The translations under genes and the position numbers were made by a program. Under the pieces are notes generated by a model, which did not search any database, was not told the origin of the DNA, and saw only the letters and a program-made list of their open reading frames with translations. 9,116 nt of DNA from positions 1 to 9,116 of the forward strand of contig CAMNAY010000054.1 in assembly GCA_946531975.1 (NCBI GenBank), read 5' to 3'. Source of the stretch: an uncultured Ruminococcus sp. (GTDB lineage Bacteria > Bacillota > Clostridia > Oscillospirales > Ruminococcaceae). Within the stretch, counting starts at the first letter, position 1. Every line of letters starts with the position of its first letter. Shown piece after piece: positions 6,619-9,116 of this stretch.

Positions 6619-7226
6619 ATGAGTTCTTCCATTTCTTCGGTTGTTTGTTTTTCTTCCGGCAGTTTCTCCACAGCCGCCATCGGCGCAAGCTGCTCCGGCA
6701 AAGTCTGCTCTGTGTCTGCCTGCACGGGCACAGGACGGTCATACTGTTCCTCAACATGCAGCCGCACAGTATGAAAATGCGGATAACCCGGCTGATTCTT
6801 CAGTGCTTCATCCGTGTGGTCATGCACCAGCGCCGCTGCAAAGTTTACAATAATCAGCGGCACATACACCCACGAAGCCGCTGCCAGCACACAGGAAATG
6901 CAGGCGCTCTTGAACAGCTCTTTCTTCAGGATTGCAAGCAGGATCACCGCGATGACATGTATGAAGATCATGGCATACGAAACCGCCGTGAACTGGAGAA
7001 TCGGCATCGGGTATCTGTGATACCTGCCGCCCGTCGCCAGAATCGCTGTCATTCCGAGATTGATAAAGCCGTAATAATCTTCAAATTCCCGGACTCTCCG
7101 CTTATAGATCAGATGATTCCGCTCTGCCAGTTCATTGTACTGATTCACTTCCGCCGCTGCCTGCGATGCCTGATCCGGCGTGACAGTCATCGAGCCTTTT
7201 TCAATATGTTCATTTGTCAGAAGCAT
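6615..7226 (-). CDS. Uncharacterised His-rich membrane protein in the metal-uptake operon
   Basis: 203 residues; I do not recognise a family. The N-terminal part (about 17-50) is a hydrophilic, probably helical segment. Hydrophobic stretches follow: a weak one at about 52-66 and two clear membrane spans at about 79-100 and 109-134. Directly after the last span comes a histidine-rich segment, VHDH (134-137) then YPHFHTVRLH (148-157), and then an acidic, proline-containing tail. The clustered H135, H137, H150, H152, H157 suggest metal contact, but this is inference. The ATG at 7226 is chosen because AGGAGG lies 6 nt upstream; an in-frame ATG at 7292 has no such site and lies deeper in the repressor gene. 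The start overlaps the repressor gene by 17 nt and the end overlaps znuA (ATGA), so it is translated as part of the metal operon. It may be an accessory transport or metal-handling protein. Confidence 0.85.
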   Translation of the reverse strand: MLLTNEHIEKGSMTVTPDQASQAAAEVNQYNELAERNHLIYKRRVREFEDYYGFINLGMTAILATGGRYHRYPMPILQFTAVSYAMIFIHVIAVILLAILKKELFKSACISCVLAAASWVYVPLIIVNFAAALVHDHTDEALKNQPGYPHFHTVRLHVEEQYDRPVPVQADTEQTLPEQLAPMAAVEKLPEEKQTTEEMEELI

Positions 7227-7665
7227 TCTGTACCTCCTGTTTGCCTGCGCAGCGGTCACACAGCCCGTAAAAGGTGGTGCGGGCGGGGTCAATCTGAAAG
7301 CCGTGATCCTGCTCTACATGTTCCGTGATCTCCGTCAGATGCTCACAGTCCAGATGAATGAGGATGCCGCAGCATACACATTTCAGATGAAAATGAGAAT
7401 GGCAGGTTCCGGCTTTTGCCTCCGCACCGCCGTACTGCCAGCAGGCGCTCCCGCGGTCATCCAGCGTATAGCGCCTTACAAGCCCCTGCGCTTCCAGCCG
7501 CTCCAGCTGCCGGTAGACGGTTGCCGCACCGACCGGCGTCCCGCGCTCTACCAGCGCATGCATCAGCTCGCCGGCAGTGACATGCCGTGTTGCATTCTCC
7601 TCCAGATAGGAGAGAATCTGCGTCTTTTGTTTTGTCTGATATTCATTTTTCCGGTTTCCCGTCAT
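7210..7665 (-). CDS. zur: Fur-family metalloregulator, probably Zur
   Basis: 151 residues, normal for the Fur family. An N-terminal winged-helix DNA-binding domain includes the recognition-helix region VGAATVYRQLERLEAQGLV (45-63). The dimerisation/metal domain carries CHSHFH (88-93), the cysteine pairs C96/C99 and C136/C139 that usually hold structural zinc, and the candidate sensor ligands H89, H91, E108 and H121. It would repress the operon when its metal is plentiful. The linkage to a ZnuABC-type importer favours a zinc sensor (Zur) over Fur or PerR, but the sequence alone does not settle this. The ATG at 7665 has GGGAGG about 10 nt upstream. It is the first gene of the operon, transcribed from the promoter at 7709-7737 and likely autoregulated through the overlapping box. 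Confidence 0.9.
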   Translation of the reverse strand: MTGNRKNEYQTKQKTQILSYLEENATRHVTAGELMHALVERGTPVGAATVYRQLERLEAQGLVRRYTLDDRGSACWQYGGAEAKAGTCHSHFHLKCVCCGILIHLDCEHLTEITEHVEQDHGFQIDPARTTFYGLCDRCAGKQEVQNASDK

Positions 7666-7692
7666 GATTTGTATGCCTCCCAGAAATGAAAA

Positions 7693-7707
7693 TGATAACC
7701 GATATCA
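7693..7707. promoter_or_regulatory. Fur/Zur-type 7-1-7 operator
   Basis: The sequence TGATAAC-C-GATATCA is a 15-bp imperfect palindrome that matches the Fur-family 7-1-7 consensus TGATAATnATTATCA at 11 of 14 positions. It covers the predicted transcription start and abuts the -10 of the repressor operon. A second, overlapping inverted repeat, GATAT-CAAATT-ATATC (7701-7716), extends across the -10, so two dimers might bind. The B. subtilis Zur box core is TCGTAATnATTACGA, which fits less well. Confidence 0.65.
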
Positions 7708-7708
7708 A

Positions 7709-7737
7709 ATTATATCATATTCCGCTGTGTTTGTCAA
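7709..7737 (-). promoter_or_regulatory. Consensus sigma-A promoter of the metal-uptake operon
   Basis: On the minus strand the -35 is TTGACA (complement of 7732-7737) and the -10 is TATAAT (complement of 7709-7714), with a 17-nt spacer. Both hexamers are perfect. Transcription should start near 7702. So strong a promoter makes sense if it is normally held off by a repressor. No other good promoter is seen between the five genes, which overlap or are 1 nt apart. Confidence 0.88.
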
Positions 7738-7787
7738 GCTGTCTCCCTCATTAAAAATGCCGCGCAGTCTGAAATGCACATTGCCGT

Positions 7788-7807
7788 CTGAATTTGGCTG
7801 AATTTGG
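7788..7807 (+). repeat. Tandem 10-bp direct repeat upstream of the acyl-CoA synthetase promoter
   Basis: CTGAATTTGG occurs twice head to tail (7788-7797, 7798-7807), ending 9 nt before the -35. A period of one helical turn would put both copies on the same DNA face, as in some activator sites. No regulator is recognised. Confidence 0.6.
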
Positions 7808-7816
7808 CGGAAGGTA

Positions 7817-7845
7817 TTGACTTTAGCGCTTTTTTGTGCTAAAAT
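7817..7845 (+). promoter_or_regulatory. Promoter of the acyl-CoA synthetase gene, with inverted repeat in the spacer
   Basis: The -35 is TTGACT (7817-7822) and the -10 is TAAAAT (7840-7845), with a 17-nt spacer ending TGC, giving an extended -10. Transcription would start near 7852, leaving a leader of about 70 nt. The inverted repeat TTTAGCGC-TTTTTT-GTGCTAAA (7822-7843, 7 of 8 positions matched) fills the spacer and runs into both hexamers, which is the position expected of a repressor operator. Confidence 0.75.
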
Positions 7846-7920
7846 AGAATTGTATCGCATCTTGCCGCTTCTTCCTTTTGCGGCAGCATGATGACAAAAT
7901 GGAAAGGAAGTACCATTGTT

Positions 7921-9116
7921 ATGCCAATTATTGATATTCTGGAACGCAATGCCGCTCTGTACGGCAATGACCCTGCGCTTGTGGAACTGAATCCTGCGAT
8001 CATCGAGCCGCGCAGAGTAACCTGGAAAGAATATGAACTGATCGAGCCCCGCAGACCCAATTACTACCGCCGTGAGATTACATGGAAGGTCTTTAACGAG
8101 AAAGCAAACCGCTTTGCGCATTTTCTGATCTCCCGCGGCGTCAAGAAGGGCGACAAGGTCGGCATCCTGCTCATGAACTGCATCGAGTGGCTCCCGATCT
8201 ACTTCGGCATCCTCAAGGTCGGCGCACTCGCAGTCCCGCTCAACTTCCGCTATGCAGCCGATGAGATCGAATACTGTGTCGGTCTGGCGGATATCTCCGT
8301 GCTGGTTTTCGGTCCGGAATTCATCGGACGCGTCGAGGAGCTGGTCGATACAATCGGCAACGAAAAAATGCTGCTCTATGTCGGTCAGGGATGTCCCGGA
8401 TTTGCAGAAAGCTACGATACGCTGACCGCAAACTGCCCCAGCAATACTCCGTCTGTCCTGCTCACCGATCAGGATGACGCTGCAATCTACTTCTCCTCCG
8501 GCACGACCGGATTCCCGAAAGCAATCCTGCACAATCATGAAAGCCTGATGCACGCCTGCAAGGTCGAACAGGCACATCACGGTCAGACAAAGGACGATGT
8601 CTTCCTCTGCATCCCGCCGCTCTACCACACCGGCGCGAAAATGCACTGGTTCGGCAGCTTCCTCGTCGGCGGCAAGGCAGTTCTGCTCAACGGCGTCTCC
8701 CCCTCCGTCATTCTGGAAGCGGTCTCCGCAGAGCACTGCACAATCGTCTGGCTGCTCGTTCCGTGGGCACAGGATATCCTCGATGCAATCGAGAGCGGGA
8801 AGGTGACGCTCAGTGACTACGAGCTGTCTCAGTGGCGGCTCATGCATATCGGCGCACAGCCCGTTCCGCCCAGCCTGATTGCACGCTGGCGCAAATACTT
8901 CCCCAATCACCAGTACGACACCAACTACGGTCTCAGCGAGTCCATCGGACCCGGCGCACTGCATCTCGGCGTCGAAAATATCCACAAGGTCGGCGCGATC
9001 GGCAAGGCAGGCTTCGGCTGGGAGAGCAAGATCATCGACGAGAACGGCGACATCGTGCCGCGCGGCGAGGTCGGTGAGCTCTGCGTCAAGGGACCGGGCG
9101 TCATGACCTGCTACTA
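7921..9116 (+). CDS. Acyl-CoA synthetase-like ANL adenylate-forming enzyme, N-terminal part
   Basis: Partial gene: 398 residues are visible and the C-terminal lid domain lies past the window end. Enzymes of this superfamily activate a carboxylate with ATP and usually transfer it to CoA. Visible motifs are the P-loop YFSSGTTGFPK (190-200), the region PPLYHTGAKMH (232-242), and YGLSES (336-341), which corresponds to the adenine-binding A5 motif. The core is intact as far as it can be read. The N terminus carries an extra segment of about 20 residues before the usual start of the fold, with a near-repeat IEPRR...TWK at residues 28-36 and 41-56. The ATG at 7921 has AAGGAAG about 10 nt upstream. 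The gene is divergent from the metal operon. The substrate cannot be told; medium- or long-chain fatty acids are likely guesses. Confidence 0.9.
   Translation, partial: MPIIDILERNAALYGNDPALVELNPAIIEPRRVTWKEYELIEPRRPNYYRREITWKVFNEKANRFAHFLISRGVKKGDKVGILLMNCIEWLPIYFGILKVGALAVPLNFRYAADEIEYCVGLADISVLVFGPEFIGRVEELVDTIGNEKMLLYVGQGCPGFAESYDTLTANCPSNTPSVLLTDQDDAAIYFSSGTTGFPKAILHNHESLMHACKVEQAHHGQTKDDVFLCIPPLYHTGAKMHWFGSFLVGGKAVLLNGVSPSVILEAVSAEHCTIVWLLVPWAQDILDAIESGKVTLSDYELSQWRLMHIGAQPVPPSLIARWRKYFPNHQYDTNYGLSESIGPGALHLGVENIHKVGAIGKAGFGWESKIIDENGDIVPRGEVGELCVKGPGVMTCY

Noticed and set aside
7705..8985. 426-residue open frame on the minus strand opposite the acyl-CoA synthetase
   Set aside because: It runs antisense to a clearly recognisable ANL enzyme and across both divergent promoters. 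Its protein has no recognisable family features, and it arises from the codon bias of the real gene.

Overview
The window looks like chromosomal DNA from a moderately GC-rich, Gram-positive Firmicute of the class Clostridia, plausibly Ruminococcus or another Oscillospiraceae. The evidence is a spoIIE gene (restricted to endospore-forming lineages and their descendants), strong AGGAGG-type ribosome binding sites, consensus sigma-A promoters, and protein sequences of clostridial type. This placement is an inference from gene content only. There are no rRNA or tRNA genes, insertion sequences, phage genes or CRISPR arrays.

Layout. Positions 1-660 (minus) hold the N-terminal 220 residues of the glycogen branching enzyme GlgB, cut by the window edge, with a clear promoter at 771-799 and a hairpin directly in front of its ribosome binding site. 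After a gene-poor stretch, 1024-3261 (minus) encodes SpoIIE, the membrane-bound PP2C phosphatase that activates sigma-F during sporulation. A small predicted lipoprotein follows at 3413-3706 (minus). Then comes a compact metal-uptake operon, read right to left from about 7702 to 3998: a Fur/Zur-family repressor, an uncharacterised His-rich membrane protein, a ZnuA-like binding lipoprotein, a ZnuC-like ATPase and a ZnuB-like permease. All five genes overlap or abut. They share one perfect-consensus promoter (TTGACA-17-TATAAT) whose -10/+1 region carries a 7-1-7 Fur-family box, which suggests autoregulated repression of the whole operon by metal sufficiency. On the other strand, 7921 to the window end encodes the first 398 residues of an acyl-CoA synthetase-like ANL enzyme. 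Its own extended -10 promoter is decorated with a tandem 10-bp repeat and an inverted repeat.

How they work together. The five-gene operon is a self-contained zinc (or related divalent metal) acquisition module: sensor, binding protein, ATPase and permease, plus one membrane protein of unknown role. That protein is the most interesting candidate for undescribed biology here. The remaining genes (glycogen synthesis, sporulation, acyl activation) are separate housekeeping units. I see no convincing evidence of a wholly new multi-gene system. The points worth a second look are the unknown membrane protein in the metal operon, the altered metal-ligand motif of its binding protein, and several promoter-proximal repeat structures.
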